DNA from: Chrysemys picta bellii
Taxonomy: Eukaryota > Chordata > Testudines > Emydidae
Assembly (NCBI RefSeq): GCF_011386835.1
Contig: NC_088791.1
Span: forward strand, 13,516,998 to 13,580,997
Reading direction: 5' to 3'
DNA length: 64,000 nt
Below, one piece after another: positions 41,545-51,435 of this stretch (the stretch's first letter is position 1; every line of letters begins with the position of its first letter). The notes under the pieces are model-generated. The model was not told where the DNA came from. It ran no database searches and worked only from the letters and a program-made list of their open reading frames with translations. Both the position numbers and the translations under genes were made by a program.

Positions 41545-41740
41545 AAGGGGACATTGACAACCGGGAGAGGAATAAGAGGGGCTTTCACCCCTCCTTTTGG
41601 CCCGACTAGCAGGCATTCAGGGCAGGAGTTGCAAAAGTTTTAAACTTCTTGATGTAAGCCAGACCAGAAGAAGTGGTCTAAGATCTCGACCAGGGTCTTC
41701 TACTGTCCAAGGTGGCCTGCAGAGGAGATGGCATGGGCCA
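41545..41740 (-). pseudogene. Gypsy integrase zinc-binding domain, upstream of RT
   Basis: In one minus-strand frame the HH-CC arrangement is visible: histidines at 41735-41733 and 41714-41712 ('AHAISSAGHLG'), then cysteines at 41624-41622 and 41615-41613 ('FCNSCPECLLVG'), followed by 'KGGVKAPLIPLPV'. Two in-frame stops lie inside. This domain binds zinc at the N-terminus of retroviral-type integrases. Next should come the catalytic core, but the sequence passes after 'VNVPF' straight into the pre-RT segment, so the core is deleted at about 41540. Confidence 0.82.
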
Positions 41741-41744
41741 GTCA

Positions 41745-42300
41745 CATGACTTCTTGTCAATGTGGCCGAGGGACGAGGAGTTGTGACTGAACTTCCCCCG
41801 TCCGATGGTCTTTTTCCAGCTGATATAGTTGTTCCTCCTGAAGCTCAAAGTAGGGAATTGTACAAACTGGTGGGGATCTACGACCTCGCCGTTAACCACT
41901 GGGAGTTGTTCATATGCATGGCTCAAAGTTTTGTCTTCCCTCTTCTTGGTTCTTCATGAAATCTATCTCTTGGGTCAATAAATCCCCTTCCTGGAGTGGG
42001 GTTTGTATCGCCTCCTCCCTAGGGGGATCTTCTGGCAGCACTTCCTCTTGGCTGGAACCCACCTCCCTGGGGTCCTGGTCCTCACCTACTCCAGCCAATG
42101 TCATGGGACTGGGTTCCCTGCATTCCCTGGTTCCCTCGGGTGCCTCCTCCAGGTTCCCAGGAGCAGGTCTACATCCCCTCAGTATGTCCGAGAAGTGTTC
42201 CAAATCCTGACCCAAGACAACAGGATAGACTAGGATTGGGGCTAGCCCTACTAAAAGGGGCTTCATGTTCTCCCCTATGGTGACCTCTACCTGGGCATTG
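41745..42300 (-). pseudogene. Gypsy pol linker between protease and integrase
   Basis: The frame 42266-41910 begins with a protease-tail-like 'VYPVVLGQDLEHFSDIL' and continues into an acidic, low-complexity linker rich in E, P and G. The segment 41926-41745 ('LPVVNGEVVDPHQFVQFP') leads toward the integrase zinc domain. No catalytic motifs. Confidence 0.6.
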
Positions 42301-42302
42301 GG

Positions 42303-42524
42303 TTAGGGTTTAATATCCCCATGAATGCACTGCAGGAAGATGGTCTTCTCGGGGGCTTCAGGGTTGGGGATCAAGTCGTCCTGGACCAGGATTTGCCCAC
42401 ACCCAGAGTCTACTAAACCTATTACCTTGGTCCCATTTATTTGTACCAGAACTGTTACCTTTGTCAGGGTGCACTTCCGGGGCACGGCTCTCTGCCATCC
42501 ATACTTGCCCATACTGCACTCCAT
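42303..42524 (-). pseudogene. Gypsy aspartic protease
   Basis: The 73-codon frame contains 'INGTKVIGLVDSGCGQILV', the retropepsin active-site region with D-S-G. The same frame runs upstream into the CCHC knuckle, so protease follows the nucleocapsid directly. Retropepsins act as dimers and cleave the Gag-Pol precursor. The flap and C-terminal helix are only partly recognisable. Confidence 0.8.
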
Positions 42525-42530
42525 ATAGGG

Positions 42531-43602
42531 GCATTCCTGGTAATGGTGGTCCTGACACCCACAGGAGAAACATGGTTAGCCCTGGGGCTGCTGGTCAGGA
42601 ACTGGGCTTCTGGAGATGTCTTTCCCCAGATGCTTGGCTCCCTTGCCTTTCCTGTCCTTTGGGCGGGGAAGTCCCTTGAGGACCCCAGGTTTTATGCTCG
42701 GGCTAAGGTTGGAAGGCTTGGGGCTTCTCCAGGCTTGAGGGCTGGCTGGGCCCCTGAAAGGCTGGGGCCTTGGGGAGCACCCTGTCTTGCTTCTGTTTCC
42801 CCTGGTTAAGTTCCCCTTTCTGTCGAGAGGTCCCTTTGGAGTCAAGCAATGACTCAGATGTGCGAGTTAGAGCTGTCTCAGCTGCCAGATAGTTTTCCAT
42901 TAGTTGCACAGTGTCAGTAAGTGACTCTGGTAGATGTCTCAGCACCCAGTCCCTGCCCCCCTTTGGGAAGATTTGGGCAAACTGTTCCACCAGAATGAAT
43001 TCAGCCACCTCTACTCTGGTCCACCCTTCTGGCTTTAGCCACCTCCAACATAGGTCTTGCACTTTCTGGGTGACAACCCGGGATCGGGCCCCTGGACGGT
43101 ACCTCTCCCCACAGAACCTCTGGCAGGAGGTCTCCTCAGTAATGCCATGATACTCCAAGATGGCTGCTCCGAACTCGGGGTAGTCTTGGGTGGTCTCTGC
43201 ATCCAGTCCTTGGTATGCGGCCTGAGGCAGCCCAGTCAGGTAGGGCGCCAGCAGGATGGCCCACTGATGAAGGAGCCATTGGACAGCCTTTGACACCCGC
43301 TAAAATGTTGTCAAAAAAGCCTTGGGGTCATCCTGAGGACCCATCTTTATGAGCTTCACGGGTACCAGTGGGGTTCCTAGGCTTGGGCCCAGGCCTCCCA
43401 ACAGAGACTTACTGGAGGACCCCTGGGCCTGCATTAATGCCACAATTTGTTGAACTAACCTTTGCTGCTGTTCCTGTTACTAGGCCCCTAAGTCCCGAAC
43501 CAGTTGTTGGGCGGCCATTTGCTGCAGGAACCGTTGCTGTTGCGCTGCTTGCTGCTGCTATTGGTTTTCAGTCATCCACTTCAGCAACTGTTCTAACTCC
43601 AT
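42531..43602 (-). pseudogene. Gypsy gag with SCAN-like capsid domain and CCHC knuckle
   Basis: The likely start codon is the minus-strand ATG at 43602-43600 (MELEQLLKWM). Next comes a glutamine-rich N-terminal region with stops near 43560 and 43485, then capsid sequence. The open part 43296-42703 (197 codons) holds a capsid N-half ('LLAPYLTGLPQAAYQGL') and, at about residues 56-142, a SCAN-like domain with landmarks 'CQRFCGERYRPG', 'LCWRWLKPEGWTRVEVAEF', 'LVEQFAQIFP' and 'WVLRHLPES'. After a basic, proline-rich linker, a CCHC zinc knuckle (C-x2-C-x4-H-x4-C) lies at 42572-42531, right after an in-frame stop. Gag would form the particle shell and bind RNA. This is a decayed element gene, not a SCAN zinc-finger host gene. 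Confidence 0.85.
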
Positions 43603-43867
43603 CTCCACTGGTCTATCATTCCATGTTTTTTCTAAATCAGGCAGTTTGGCTGCGTAGGTCAGTCAGTCTCCCCTTCTCTCAGGGGTGGGGCACGTGCCCG
43701 CATTCTCCACCAATTTGTAATGGTTCCCACTTGAGGTGCGTGGCTTAGTGGTCATGGCTTCAACCTCTTACTCCCAGGGGATTGTGGGGAGGGGAGCCTG
43801 GACCGTCCCACTTCACCAGGCTCCGACCCAGGGCCCTTTGGGCTACCAGTTGTCTGGCAGCCAAGTT
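43603..43867 (-). other. Gypsy leader between 5' LTR and gag
   Basis: About 265 bp of untranslated leader. A primer-binding site should start within a few bases of 43867 on the minus strand; the sequence there, 'aacttggctgccagacaac', contains TGG but I cannot match it confidently to a tRNA 3' end. Confidence 0.5.
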
Positions 43868-43910
43868 TGCTTAAGGCTGTCCTCCCTGGGCCTCTTCCTC
43901 TTGTCCACCC
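43868..43910 (-). repeat. Gypsy 5' LTR, distal (U5-side) piece
   Basis: The 'tgcttaaggctgtcctccct' / 'gggcctcttcctc' sequence matches 39789-39825. It is cut from the rest of the LTR by the CR1 that starts at 43911. Confidence 0.8.
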
Positions 43911-45930
43911 TCATAGAATCATAGAATCATAGAATATCAAGATTGGAAGGGACCTCAGGAGGTCATCTAGTCCAACCCCCTGCTCAAAGCAGGACCAATT
44001 CCCAACTAAATCATCCCAGCCAGGGCTTTGTCAAGCCGGGCCTTAAAAACCTCCAAGGAAGGAGACTCCACCACCTCCCTAGGTAACGCATTCCAGTGCT
44101 TCACCACCCTCCTAGTGAAATAGTGTTTCCTAATATCCAACCTGGACCTCCCCCACTGCAACTTGAGACCATTGCTCCTTGTTCTGTCATCTGCCACTAC
44201 TGAGAACAGCCGAGCTCCATCCTCTTTGGAACCCCCCTTCAGGTAGTTGAAGGCTGCTATCAAATCCCCCCTCATTCTTCTCTTCTGGAGACTAAACAAT
44301 CCCAGTTCCCTCAGCCTCTCCTCATAAGTCATGTGCTCCAGACCCCTAATCATTTTTGTTGCCCTCCGCTGGACTCTTTCCAATTTTTCCACATCCTTCT
44401 TGTAGTGTGGGGCCCAAAACTGGACACAGTATTCTAGATGAGGCCTCACCAATGTCGAATAAAGGGGAATGATCACGTTCCTTGATCTGCTGGCAATGCC
44501 CCTACTTATACAGCCCAAAATGCCGTTAGCCTTCTTGGCAACAAGAGCACACTGTTGACTTATATCCAGCTTCTCGTCCACTGTGACCCCTAGGTCCTTT
44601 TCTGCAGAACTGCTACCTAGCCATTCGGTCCCTAGTCTGTAGCAGTGCATGGGATTCTTCCGTCCTAAGTGCAGGACTCTGCACTTGTCCTTGTTGAACC
44701 GCATCAGGTTTTTTTTGGCCCAATCCTCTAATTTGTCTAGGTCCCTCTGTATCCGATCCCTACCCTCTAGTGTATCTACCATGCCTCCTAGTTTAGTGTC
44801 ATCTGCAAACTTGCTGAGAGTGCAGTCCACACCATCCTCCAGATCATTAATAAAGATATTAAACAAAACCGGCCCCAGGACCGACCCTTGGAGCACTCCG
44901 CTTGAAACCGGCTGCCAACTAGACATGGAGCCATTGATCACTATCCATTGAGCCTGACGATCTAGCCAGCTTTCTATCCACCTTACAGTCCATTCATCCA
45001 GCCCATACTTCTTTAACTTGGTGGCAAGAATACTGTGGGAGACCGTATCAAAAGCTTTGCTAAAGTCAAGGAATAACACATCCACTGCTTTCCCCTCATC
45101 CACAGAGCCAGTTATCTCATCATAGAAGGCAATTAGGTTAGTCAGGCATGACTTGCCCTTGGTGAATCCATGCTGACTGTTCCTGATCACTTTCCTCTCC
45201 TCTAAGTGTTTCATAATTTATTCCTTGAGGACCTGCTTCATGATTTTTCCAGGGACTGAGGTGAGGCTGACTGGCCTGTAGTTCCCCGGATCCTCCTTCT
45301 TCCCTTTTTTAAAGATGGGCACTACATTAGCCTTTTTCCAGTCATCTGGGACCTTCCCCGATCACCATGAGTTTTCGAAAATAATGGCTAATGGCTCTGC
45401 AATCTCATCCGCCAACTCCTTTAGCGCCCTCGGAGGCAGCGCATCCGGCCCCATGGACTTGTGCACGTCCAGTTTTTCTAAATAGTCCCGAACCACTTCT
45501 TTCTCCACAGAGGGCTGGTCACCTTCTCCCCATATTGTGCTGCCCAGTGCAGCAGTCTGGAAGCTGACCTTGTTCGTGAAGACAGAGGCAAAAAAAGCAT
45601 TGAGTACATTAGCTTTTTCCACATCCTTGGTCACTAGGTTGCCTCCCTCATTCAGTAAGGGGCCCACACTTTCCTTGACTTTCTTCTTGTTGCTAACATA
45701 CCTGAAGAAACCCTTCTTGTTACTCTTAACATCTCTTGCTAGCTGCAACTCCAAGTGTGATTTGGCCTTCCTGATTTCACTCCTGCATGCCTGAGCAATA
45801 TTTTTATACTCCTCTCTGGTCATTTGTCCAATCTTCCACTTCTAGTGAGCTTCTTTTTTGTGTTTAAGATCAGCAAGGATTTCACTGTTTAGCCAAGCTG
45901 GTCGCCTGCCATATTTACTATTCTTTCTCC
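43911..45930 (-). mobile_element. CR1 LINE, 5'-truncated (about 2.0 kb), inserted in the Gypsy LTR
   Basis: The 3' end on the left carries two and a half copies of the octamer 'tcatagaa', typical of CR1. The element then runs through its 3' UTR and most of the ORF2 RT region to about 45930, where LTR sequence resumes. No endonuclease domain or ORF1 is included. CR1 commonly integrates 5'-truncated and without clear target duplications, and none is evident here. Confidence 0.92.
44006..45930 (-). pseudogene. CR1 ORF2 C-terminal half: reverse transcriptase
   Basis: One minus-strand frame is open from about 45930 to the natural stop at 44006 except for three stops, near 45841, at 45364-45362 and near 45215. 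Residues include 'FENSW' at the second stop, '[19 protein letters not shown]', '[16 protein letters not shown]' with the first catalytic aspartate, '[19 protein letters not shown]', and '[12 protein letters not shown]' with the catalytic FADD pair at about 44805. The C-terminus has '[15 protein letters not shown]' and ends '[12 protein letters not shown]'. An intact enzyme reverse-transcribes its RNA at a nicked chromosomal site. The few stops mark this as the youngest LINE copy in the window. The endonuclease half is absent. Confidence 0.92.
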
Positions 45931-46319
45931 TCTCCCCTTCCCTCCCCCAGGATCAGCTTACTCCAAGGTTTTCCCCTGGTGGGGAAACCCAAATCACAAT
46001 ATGTAAGAAGGGGTTACCACTGTCCAAGGTCCATAGGGTACTTCCCTCTTTGGTTGTCCCCTGCATCCTCTCTCCACCTTAGGGCGGTCCCCATTGGGCA
46101 GCTGTATCAGAGTCTTAGGCTTCCCTCTGCTCTGCTGGAACTGTGGGCTGCAGGTCTTTTCACCTCCGGCTCTGCCACCCAAATGAGATAATTCTCTGCC
46201 TTTTAATTGCTCCAGGAGATGGAACATTTGCTGCAGGTGTGGTGGGACGGGGCTGGCTGAGCCCCAAATAATTCCTCAACCCCTTGTTGCCTAGTGTGGG
46301 GTTTGCATACCCCATCACA
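45931..46319 (-). repeat. Gypsy 5' LTR, main piece
   Basis: It aligns with 39826-40184 ('aaggttttcccctggtgg', 'cacctccggctctgccaccc', 'ccccttgttgcctagtgtgg') and ends '..cccatcaca' at 46319, giving the minus-strand start TGTGATGGGGTATG. Confidence 0.85.
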
Positions 46320-46444
46320 GGGCAAGGGGAAATACATTTTGAAAAGAATCCGTTTGCCTTGGTTTATTGCAGCTGGGCTCAAGGCCTGAACCAACCTCTC
46401 TGCACCCAGCCATTCCTGTTGTTTCCTTGTCTTTCCTGACTGAT

Positions 46445-46735
46445 CTACAGTTTTGCCAAGTCTCATGGTTTTATTGCGAATCTCGTGATATTTAGGGGTG
46501 TACATAAGCCTCCGGCTCCTGGAGGCCGCCAATTACATGGCAATTTCATCTTCTTTGTTTTAAAATAATAAATGCCTAACCCTTGTCCTTGTAAAGAAAA
46601 GTCTGAAAACGTGAGTCCTAAAGGTCTGTCATCAGGAGGCAAATAGAAAGACGACACCGTTTTTGGTTTTTTTAAATGGCATGATTTTTAAACTAATCTC
46701 ATGACTTTGGGGGGCCTGCCTTATGCTTTCTGACT
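46445..46735. repeat. Interspersed repeat K (CTCATG-rich)
   Basis: 'ttgccaagtctcatggtttt', 'aatctcgtgatatttagggg', 'aaactaatctcatgactttg' and 'gggcctgcc' parallel 29070-29348. Left end is TTGCCAA. Confidence 0.5.
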
Positions 46736-46794
46736 GTTTCCTATTGGCAGCGTGGGGCTCAGTGTCATATCTCTGGAATTCTAAAAGCACGAGA

Positions 46795-46885
46795 ATAGAT
46801 TTGTAGATTCTAAGGCGAGAAGGGAGCATTGTGATAACCAAATCTGGGCTCACGTGTGGCACAGGCCATGGAATTTCACTCAGTG
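46795..46885 (-). mobile_element. CR1-like LINE 3' end, old
   Basis: 'tagattctaaggcgagaagg', 'gagcattgtgataaccaaat' and 'cacaggccatggaatttcac' match a CR1/L3-like tail also seen at 49780-49890. Confidence 0.6.
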
Positions 46886-48645
46886 ATTCCTGCAGTGAAG
46901 GGCATAATATTATCCTAGTATGTAGGTGGTCAGCTTTAAGCTCAATAACAAGGGGACTGATTCTCAGCTACTTACGACCTTCTTCCACTTGGAGCAAGGA
47001 GAGGGGTTGGTGGAGGACAGCTCTTTCCATGCCCTCCTGTGATGTAAATTAAAGCAGCCTTGGATCTTATGACATTCTTCCCATAGCCCCCTATGCATCA
47101 CTGAATAGTCGTAGTTCAGTGCACCCCAGTCACAGCCCTAATATGCCCCTGACACCACCTCTATCCTCCTTCTTCACGGAGCAGGGCGGGTGCCGATGCC
47201 CGCTCTACACAGGCAGGTCTTTTGCACTGCAGGTATTAATGCGCCTTTGCCTGGCTGGAGGCGGGTAAATGGACCCTCAGGATATCTGACTATCAGGCCT
47301 TAGAGGTTCATGCATTCCCCCCGCTCCCCTCCACTTCAGTCTTATTCTCCAAAATGCGAAGGAGATGGTTGAGAAAGGCTGGCGTATGATTTCAGGTACC
47401 ACCAGTAGGATCTGAAATGATTTTCCCTAGAGCAAAACCAAATGAAAAAAACAACAACAACCCTACAACCTTATCCCAGATCAGCAAAGAAGGGGTTAAC
47501 CCAGTAGGTATCAAAAACCACATAAGAAATGCACAGGTGCACCAACAGTTTTTACTTGGTAAATATCACCTCCGCGGTCCGAGAAGAGACTAATGAACGG
47601 GGGCGGGGGGGGGAGGGGCTCCTTCTGCATCTAGGAAGAGTGTGGTTAGGAACACTTGCAGAGTTAATAAAGGCTGTTGAAGCTTGAGCTTCCGTTGGTG
47701 GTTAACCCCGTGACATCTTCAAGCTCCTCCGAAAACAGCACCTGACTGACGCTCTGTTTAATTGTGTGTGATATAAACATGTTTTATCACATTGGTGTGC
47801 TGTGGAGTACGCAGCTGAAAGGCACTGGTTAATCGAGCGGAGGCTAATTCATAACAAGCCGGGTTATGCACCGCTGAATAATTTAGTACTGAAGTGTGAA
47901 TGATAATGAGGGGTGGCCCTGTCTAGTGAGTAACTGCCAGAGCACGGTGCAAGGGAAGGCACGCTGAGGGGATAGGAAAATGATTGCCTTTGCGTTTTAA
48001 ATCCAGAGAGCTTTGACCTATTTCCTAGCAAAAGTGATTTCTGTCCGGCAGTGGGGCTTGAATCAAAGGTCTCCAGGCTGGAGCAGCTCAGGGTGTCCTC
48101 TTCTGTCTCGTAGCTGACCCGACGTAGATACATCAACGGTGGCAGCCAAACCACTTCAGCCAGGCGACATGCATGTTTCCTCAAGCACTGGGCTCCAAGG
48201 AGGAACGCAAGTCAATCTGCTGAACGCTGCGGTGCAGGAGTGAGCTCTGTCTTAGGTGGCCACCGCTTCTCAGTACCAATCAGTTGAGCCCCAAACACCT
48301 TTTGAGATCCTCGGGTAAAAAGTGTGAGATTGTGAGCAGCCGTGGAGGGTCGAGCAAGAAGCTGCCCCCGCCCCTTGTACTCTAGCTCCCAGGCCACTTT
48401 GGAGAGCACAGGTACTATCTGCTCCTTCTTTCCCACAGGGAGAGGGACTCTGAAAGCGGGTGGGACAAACAGGAGACGGGGCCATTGCCCCTCTGTGTCA
48501 GCCCAGAGAGGGGGCACAGTGCACCAGGGAAGTAATATTTCCAGTGGAATAGGGCAGCTCTCCATCTCCTTTCCACCATCTAATCCACCGTGGTTAAATA
48601 ACCGGGTTGAGGAGCCTCGAAGATGCAATCTTTTGACACTGAAAC
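46886..48645. other. Long stretch without recognised repeats
   Basis: About 1.75 kb of apparently single-copy DNA. A G-rich run lies at 47598-47617. An open frame of 106 codons on the minus strand (48184-47864) contains 'YETEEDTLSCSSLETFDSS', which looks less repetitive than the surrounding frames, but no strong splice sites bracket it. The frame at 48212-48628 (minus) has no recognised domain. Confidence 0.4.
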
Positions 48646-48649
48646 AGCT

Positions 48650-48950
48650 ACCTAATTATGCCCCTAGCCTCCCCATCCCTGTGAAATGAGTCTTATCTGT
48701 ATTTTATAGAGGGGGAAACTGAGGCACGGGGCGGTGGCTTGAACCAAGGTTTTTTTGTCCTTAGGTTTACATGGTCCTGCCTCAGTGCAGGGGGCTGGAC
48801 TTGATGGCTTCTTGAGGTCCCTTCCAGCCCTGCATTTCTATGATTCTATGGCCAAGGTCACACGGCAAATCGATGCCACAGCTTGGACTGCAACCCAAGG
48901 GTCCTGAATCCCAATCCTGTGCTCTAACCACTAGGTCTGCTTCCACTCAG
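48650..48950 (-). mobile_element. tRNA-derived SINE split by a CR1 tail
   Basis: 'tctgtattttatagaggggg' and 'aaactgaggcacggggcg' lie left of the CR1; 'gccaaggtcacacggcaaat' and 'tgtgctctaaccactaggtc' (tRNA-like head) lie right. All are reverse complement of the SINE. The CR1 is the younger insertion. Confidence 0.75.
48776..48851 (+). mobile_element. CR1 LINE extreme 3' end
   Basis: 'ggctggacttgatggcttct', 'tgaggtcccttccagccctg' and 'catttctatgattctatgg' are a standard CR1 terminus of about 75 bp. Confidence 0.9.
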
Positions 48951-49779
48951 GAGTTTCATTCCTTGTTTCCAGCTTCTTATCTATGTGTAAAGTGTTTCAC
49001 ACACCTAGGGCTCTGTAGAAATAACGCACGTTAATCCTGATTTGGTTCATCCCTTACATAAGCCAATCAGTGCCAGCCCCGAGCGCAGTCTGCCAGCCCA
49101 GCACCGAGCCGTTGATAAATACAAGAGCTCCTAGACAGAGCCCTGGAGCTCCTGCTCAGTTTGTGCACTGCTTCTGTCTGCGTTTAGACGGAAACGCAAG
49201 AATGGCTTGGCCTAAAACCGCTCCCACTGAAATCAACATTCGCTGATGCTAGGTTAGGCCCTGGCTGTAGAATACCGTAGTACAGAACTTGAAGGGTGAG
49301 CCTGGTATTCATTTCTCCTACGGCCTTCATCTTGGGGCTGCCACGCACCTGCTGACAAAGAGCTCCTCCCCTCCTCCCCTCCCCATGTCCCTGTGCACGC
49401 TGACCTCTTTTGCGCAGCTGGGCAAGTCTGACTTCTTCAGGCATTCACTGGTGAATGGTATAGGCAGGGCTTTGGAAATGCACCACTTCGTGCCAGCTTC
49501 CTGTTCTGTGGAACACCTGCATTTTAATGGCATAGACGGAAAACAAGCACCGCAGTAAACCCTTGCTCGAAACTGGCTTTAATTAGGAAGCCTAATTGCA
49601 AGGAAAGTGAAATGAAACAAAACAGGATCTTTACTTAGTTTAGCCTTTCCCTCTCCCCACTTTGAAACGGCCTGAGTGTCTTTCATTTCCACATCTCTCA
49701 GGATCAGGCCCAAAGTCTAAGAATGGCTAAACTTTCCCCGCTATTCCCCTTAGGACTTCTGGGGAGGGGATGAGGCACA
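48951..49779. other. No recognisable feature
   Basis: Apparently unique. The overlapping open frames at 49184-49558 show no recognised domain. Confidence 0.35.
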
Positions 49780-49890
49780 TTCAGTAGATATCAATGCCAG
49801 AAGGCAGCGTTAGACCGTCACCTGACATCCCCCCCTCCCCAGGATAACACAGGCCAGGGAATGTCACCCAGTTACCCCAGTAACTTGTGT
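49780..49890 (-). mobile_element. CR1-like LINE 3' end, old
   Basis: 'cagtagatatcaatgccaga', 'aggcagcgttagaccgtcac', 'aacacaggccagggaatgtc' and 'acccagttacccc' are shared with 46795-46885. Confidence 0.6.
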
Positions 49891-50003
49891 TTGACTAAAG
49901 CATATTTTCCAGAAGTCCAGTCTGATTCAGCCCTTTATCCCCGGCCCCTCCCTCAGGCTCCTGACTGCCCCTTCCCCACTGACAGTTCCCCAGCCCTCTA
50001 CAG

Positions 50004-50319
50004 CATGGTCCCCAAACTTCTTCATTGGAGCCCCCCCCTCACCACTGTCCACACCCCTCTCCCCGAGCCACAGTGGGGATCCAGGGCTGGAAGTGGGGTC
50101 CTGGTTGGGGCTGGAGCCACAGATGGAGGCAGAGGCGGGGCCGGGAGCGGCGCCGCAGCCAGGCACCAGGGCCAGGAGCCGGAGCAGAGCTGGGGGCAGA
50201 GCGGGGCTGGATGGCGCTCCCTCCCCACCCCCATTGGGGTTGGTCCGGCCCTGCTGCGCCCCCGAATGTTCCTATCCACCCCCTTAGGGGGGGCGTGCCC
50301 CACAGTTTGGGGGCCACTG
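50004..50319. mobile_element. Non-autonomous hAT-type element (316 bp), TIR CAGTGGTCCCCAAAC
   Basis: It starts 'catggtccccaaactt' (two bases of the usual terminus lost) and ends 'agtttgggggccactg', with exact 8-bp flanks 'ctctacag' (49996-50003, 50320-50327). G/C-rich interior; the several overlapping open frames here are composition effects. Confidence 0.9.
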
Positions 50320-50327
50320 CTCTACAG

Positions 50328-50741
50328 GGTCTAGGACACAAGGCTATAGTGCTGCAGGAATGGCTTATTCCATGAGGGGAAGGAGCTCATCAACGCACAG
50401 GAGGCACTCAGCACCATACATGATCAGCCCCTCCACCTTGCCCCTCGAGTGCAAATATTCTCAGTGCAAGAAGCTTGGGAGGTTCAACTTTCCTGGGCTG
50501 AACCAGCTACATTCAAGGCACAGTTATTTTTATATGTCAGCCTAACACCGGTTAGTGCCTCTTGGCAGATGGAGCACATTGCCGAATCTGCAGGTGTTGG
50601 AGGTGAGAGGAGATGCTTTGGACCCATCACATCTACATCTGGTAATGCAAATGTTAACGGATCATTCCAGAAAATCATTGCAGTCCATTTATTATCATTT
50701 TTCTGTACGTCGCTTTATGCATTCTTGGCAAAACCATAGCC
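50328..50741. other. No recognisable feature
   Basis: Nothing recognised. Confidence 0.35.
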
Positions 50742-50749
50742 CATTGGTG

Positions 50750-50875
50750 TAGGGTGACCAGATGTCCCGATTTTATAGGGACAGTCCCAATTTTGGGGGC
50801 TTTTTCTTATATAAGCCCCTGTTACCCGCCTCACTCACCGTCCCAATTTTTCACACTTGCCCTCTGGTCACCCTA
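50750..50875. mobile_element. Non-autonomous hAT-type element, TIR TAGGGTGACCA
   Basis: 126 bp from 'tagggtgaccagatgtcc' to 'ctctggtcacccta', with flanks 'cattggtg' (50742-50749) and 'catttgtg' (50876-50883), one mismatch in 8. Nearly the same sequence as 30926-31048. Confidence 0.9.
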
Positions 50876-51149
50876 CATTTGTGCCTCATTTCTGCCCCAA
50901 GAGAATGTCAAGGTGGGTGACATAACAGCAGTTCTTCTGAATTGAGCATATTCCGTGTACAGTTTTCCTAAGCATAAAATGCAGTACTTAAAAGCACAGA
51001 GTTTCGGGAGTCAATTAACTGCAGAGTACATTAAGCTTACAACTTTAATAGCCAGAGAACATGGCCATATATGCTATACTGGGGTTTGGCTCTTTAGCCC
51101 CCTCTATTGACCATTCACATAAAAAGGTAGGAGCTTACTACAGCTACCA

Positions 51150-51435
51150 GCATTATTCCTTTTGCTCAAGCAATAAAGGCACATGCTCTTAGGCCAGAAG
51201 GTTGGAGTTCAAATCCCCCTGATGCTTCAAGTAGTAGACAGTCATTATAGCTGGGAGTCAGAAATCCCAGGTTATTTCATTCCAAGAGCAGCTCCTTACT
51301 TGCTGTTTGACCATAGGCAAGTCATATGACCCTTTGTGGGCCTTATGTGTGATAATACTTGCCTACCTCACTATGGGGTTGGGAGGTATATAGTGTTTAT
51401 AAAGTTTCTTCAGATACTCTTTCAGAAAGGGACTA
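51150..51435 (+). mobile_element. tRNA-derived SINE sequence, possibly two copies
   Basis: A first tRNA-like segment ('ggcacatgctcttaggccag', 'ggagttcaaatccccctgat') is followed by a fuller SINE body ('agctgggagtcagaaatccc', 'gctgtttgaccataggcaag', 'acttgcctacctcactatgg'). Confidence 0.6.

Larger units (their letters stand above)
39789..46319 (-). mobile_element. Gmr1-like Gypsy LTR retrotransposon, nearly full length
   Basis: Two LTRs enclose, in minus-strand order, gag (with SCAN-like domain and CCHC knuckle), protease, the integrase zinc-binding domain, then RT and RNase H, which ends about 60 bp before the 3' LTR. Integrase upstream of RT is the Ty1/copia-like order known in Gmr1-type Gypsy elements of deuterostomes. 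The integrase catalytic core is deleted, and stops and frame breaks are spread through all domains. A 2-kb CR1 lies in the 5' LTR. Flanks show no matching 4-6 bp duplication ('aaagc' left, 'gggca' right). Confidence 0.85.

Noticed and set aside
42703..43296. A host SCAN zinc-finger gene
   Set aside because: The SCAN-like domain sits between a Gag N-terminus and a CCHC knuckle/protease inside an LTR-bounded element, with no C2H2 array.
43840..43867. A primer-binding site for a named tRNA
   Set aside because: TGG is present near the right place but the following bases do not match any tRNA 3' end that I can assert.
49861..50375. Open frames up to 157 codons
   Set aside because: Most of their length is the G/C-rich hAT element at 50004-50319.
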